This document shows positions 4,314 through 6,009 of a stretch of DNA of 6,009 nucleotides, piece after piece. The first letter of the stretch is position 1; the number at the start of each line of letters is the position of its first letter. Location of the stretch: positions 1-6,009 of the forward strand of contig ONQL01000079.1 of NCBI GenBank assembly GCA_900319985.1, in the 5' to 3' direction. The notes below the pieces were generated by a model that did not search any database, was not told the origin of the DNA, and saw only the letters and a program-made list of their open reading frames with translations. This DNA comes from an uncultured Methanobrevibacter sp. GTDB lineage: Archaea; Methanobacteriota; Methanobacteria; Methanobacteriales; Methanobacteriaceae. Position numbers and translations under genes: made by a program.

Positions 4314-5903
4314 TTGATAAGTTTAGGTATTGAAGGAACTGCAGAAAAAACTGGTGTGGGTATTGTTGACAGTGATGGAAATATATTGGCTATGGCCGGA
4401 AAACAGTTATTTCCCGAAGAAGGTGGAATACATCCGAGAATTGCTGCTGAACATCATGCAAAATGGATTCCTGAACTGATTCCTCAGGCCATTGAAGAGT
4501 CAGGCCTCACTTATGATGACATTGACTTAATTTCTTTTTCACAGGGTCCGGGCTTGGGTCCGGCATTAAGGATTGTTGCAACTTCTGCACGCAGTCTTGC
4601 ATTGTCATTAAATAAGCCGATAATTGGTGTCAATCACTGTATTGGGCATGTTGAAGTTGGAAAACTCGACACTGGTGCTGAAAACCCTGTATCCCTTTAT
4701 GTAAGTGGGGGCAATAGTCAGGTAATTGCATATGAAAGCGGAAGGTATAGGATTTTTGGTGAGACATTGGACATTGCAATCGGAAACTGCCTTGACCATT
4801 TCGGACGTGAAACAGGTTTGGGCCATCCGGGCGGTCCGGTAATTGAAAAATTGGCCAAAGAAGGTTCATATATAGATTTGCCTTATGTTGTAAAGGGAAT
4901 GGATTTTTCCTTTTCAGGACTGTTGTCTGCAGCTTTAAGGGAAGCTCAAAGGGGAACTCCTATGGAGGATATTTGCTTTTCACTTCAGGAAACTGCCTTT
5001 GCAATGCTTGTTGAAGTTACCGAAAGGGCTTTGTCACATACCCAAAAGGATGAGGTGATGCTGTGCGGAGGAGTTTCAGCCAATTCTCGATTGAGAGAAA
5101 TGCTTAGGACTATGTCTGAAGAGCATGGCGCCAAATTCTATATGCCGGAAATGAAGCTTTGCGGAGATAATGGAGTCATGATTGCATGGCTGGGTCTTTT
5201 GATGTGCAGGGAGTTTGGACCTATGGATCTGTCCCAGACTGGAATAATACAGAAGTTCAGAACCGATGAAGTGGACATACCATGGATTGACAATACAAAA
5301 TCTTACCTGAATCTAAGCGATGATTTGATAGCCAAAGGTGCAGAGTCAAATATTGTCAGAAGTAGCTATTTGGGAGAAAAGGCAGTTTTGAAGGACAGAA
5401 TTCCAAAAAACTACAGGATTTCCGAAATCGACAACAAAATCAGAAAGGCCAGATGCAAGGAAGAGGCAAAACTGCTGTCAGATTCCAAAAGGGCGGGAGT
5501 CAGAACTCCTGTTTTATATGATGTTGACCTGAATAACAAATCAATACTTATGGAAGAGATTGACGGTGTGATGGTAAAGGACATTATTGATGAGAAATTG
5601 TCATTCAGAATAGGTGAGGAAATTTCAAAGCTTCACGATGCGGGCATAATTCATGGAGACATCACTTCTTCAAATATCATGCTGCAGGATGATGATTTGG
5701 TTTTCATTGATTTTGGTCTTGGCAGATATTCCACTTTGGATGAAGACAAGGCGGTTGATTTGCTTGTATTGAAAAAGTCACTGCAAAGCATAGATTATAA
5801 TTTGGCATTAAATTATTTTGACAGTGTTTTAAAAGGTTATGGTAATGATTTGGTTGTCAGAAAGATTGCTGACATTGAGTCAAGGGGAAGATATACTCAC
5901 TGA
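4314..5903 (+). CDS. kae1-bud32: Bifunctional KEOPS protein: Kae1 t6A threonylcarbamoyltransferase fused to Bud32 kinase/ATPase
   Basis: In KEOPS, Kae1 transfers threonylcarbamoyl from its AMP adduct to A37 of ANN-decoding tRNAs, and Bud32 is an atypical kinase acting as an ATPase that supports the complex. Both are in one 529-residue chain, an arrangement known from methanogens and other archaea. Kae1 (about 1-325) shows GIEGTAEKTGVGIV (5-18), SQGPGLGPALR (76-86), the metal histidines H108 and H112 in NHCIGH, Y129 before SGGNSQV (131-137), MDFSFSGLL (196-204), CGGVSANSRLRE (251-262) and D285 in CGDNG. Bud32 (about 335-529) shows K360 in AVLKDRIPKNYR, LMEEIDG (412-418), catalytic D449 and N454 in IIHGDITSSN, D466 in IDFGLG, and an RGR tail (524-526). 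No ATG begins the frame. TTG at 4314 gives MISLGIEGT, matching family N termini, and sits behind GTTGAT; TTG at 4305 would add three residues. The other KEOPS subunits (Pcc1, Cgi121) are not in this window. Confidence 0.95.
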   Translation: MISLGIEGTAEKTGVGIVDSDGNILAMAGKQLFPEEGGIHPRIAAEHHAKWIPELIPQAIEESGLTYDDIDLISFSQGPGLGPALRIVATSARSLALSLNKPIIGVNHCIGHVEVGKLDTGAENPVSLYVSGGNSQVIAYESGRYRIFGETLDIAIGNCLDHFGRETGLGHPGGPVIEKLAKEGSYIDLPYVVKGMDFSFSGLLSAALREAQRGTPMEDICFSLQETAFAMLVEVTERALSHTQKDEVMLCGGVSANSRLREMLRTMSEEHGAKFYMPEMKLCGDNGVMIAWLGLLMCREFGPMDLSQTGIIQKFRTDEVDIPWIDNTKSYLNLSDDLIAKGAESNIVRSSYLGEKAVLKDRIPKNYRISEIDNKIRKARCKEEAKLLSDSKRAGVRTPVLYDVDLNNKSILMEEIDGVMVKDIIDEKLSFRIGEEISKLHDAGIIHGDITSSNIMLQDDDLVFIDFGLGRYSTLDEDKAVDLLVLKKSLQSIDYNLALNYFDSVLKGYGNDLVVRKIADIESRGRYTH

Positions 5904-5911
5904 TATTGAAA

Positions 5912-5930
5912 ATAGTTTTTAGTTAACTAT
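5912..5930 (+). repeat. Short inverted repeat after kae1-bud32
   Basis: ATAGTT (5912-5917) and AACTAT (5925-5930) can pair around a 7-base loop that overlaps the 10-base palindrome TAGTTAACTA (5920-5929). It starts nine bases after the kae1-bud32 stop and directly precedes the next gene's probable TATA box. It may be a weak 3'-end signal or chance; no strong terminator is seen. Confidence 0.25.
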
Positions 5931-5935
5931 ATTAA
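5928..5935 (+). promoter_or_regulatory. Candidate TATA box for the XTP pyrophosphatase gene
   Basis: TATATTAA is centred about 27 bases before the ATG at 5958, so a transcript from it would start at or next to the start codon. A second AT-rich box (TTTAAAATATA, around 5939-5949) is too close to the ATG to serve it. Confidence 0.35.
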
Positions 5936-5957
5936 AAATTTAAAATATACTATTTTT

Positions 5958-6009
5958 ATGATAACATTTATAACTGGTAACGAACATAAAGTTAAAGAAG
6001 CAGAGAATA
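5958..6009 (+). CDS. XTP/dITP pyrophosphatase (RdgB/HAM1/ITPase family), N-terminal fragment
   Basis: The first 17 codons read MITFITGNEHKVKEAEN and run off the right edge. The pattern of a hydrophobic strand followed by TGNxxKxxEA is the N-terminal nucleotide-binding signature of the HAM1/RdgB family. These enzymes hydrolyse deaminated purine triphosphates (ITP, dITP, XTP) to monophosphates, keeping them out of DNA and RNA. There is no GGTGA-like ribosome binding site before the ATG; the upstream sequence is only A and T apart from a single C. This fits a leaderless mRNA started from the TATA box about 27 bases upstream. The gene follows kae1-bud32 by 54 bases on the same strand and could also be read from that promoter. 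The fragment is short, but the motif is distinctive. Confidence 0.85.
   Translation, partial: MITFITGNEHKVKEAEN

Noticed and set aside
4608..4869. Two overlapping minus-strand open frames inside kae1
   Set aside because: They lie over the most conserved part of Kae1 (HCIGH to GHPGG) and are antisense by-products.

Overview
The window looks like a chromosomal segment of a low-GC methanogenic archaeon of the Methanobacteriales, most like Methanobrevibacter or a close relative. This is inferred from four things: (i) a partial F420-dependent methylene-tetrahydromethanopterin dehydrogenase (mtd), a methanogenesis enzyme; (ii) an archaeal-type CobT and a fused Kae1-Bud32 protein; (iii) very AT-rich spacers carrying archaeal TATA boxes; (iv) short GGTGA-type ribosome binding sites. 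The species cannot be fixed from the sequence alone.

Layout. Positions 1-426 (minus) hold the N-terminal half of mtd, running off the left edge. A roughly 245-base AT-rich spacer follows, then tRNA-Val(UAC) on minus (673-744). A divergent promoter region (745-862) separates the tRNA from a plus-strand pair, ilvE (863-1786) and uppP (1798-2631), which are 11 bases apart and probably co-transcribed. uppP converges with a minus-strand pair read from 4224 down to 2661: an unrecognised 167-residue protein with a C-terminal coiled coil, then cobT, overlapping it by 8 bases. A perfect 10-bp hairpin (2643-2665) sits at the convergence point and includes the cobT stop codon. A compact divergent promoter (4225-4313) separates this pair from the plus-strand kae1-bud32 fusion (about 4314-5903). 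The first 17 codons of an XTP/dITP pyrophosphatase gene (5958-6009) close the window.

The genes are mostly housekeeping. They cover C1 metabolism (mtd), branched-chain amino acids (ilvE), recycling of the polyprenyl carrier used for pseudomurein and glycans (uppP), attachment of the cobamide lower ligand (cobT; cobamides are needed by the corrinoid methyltransferase of methanogens), the universal tRNA t6A modification (kae1-bud32), and nucleotide-pool sanitation (rdgB-like). I see no IS element, CRISPR array, prophage or defence system.

The points most worth a second look are the start of mtd, where an otherwise intact reading frame has no ATG, GTG or TTG; the uncharacterised coiled-coil protein coupled to cobT; several start-codon decisions (cobT, kae1) that automated callers would likely get wrong; and short dyads in the spacers, which may be chance in DNA this AT-rich.
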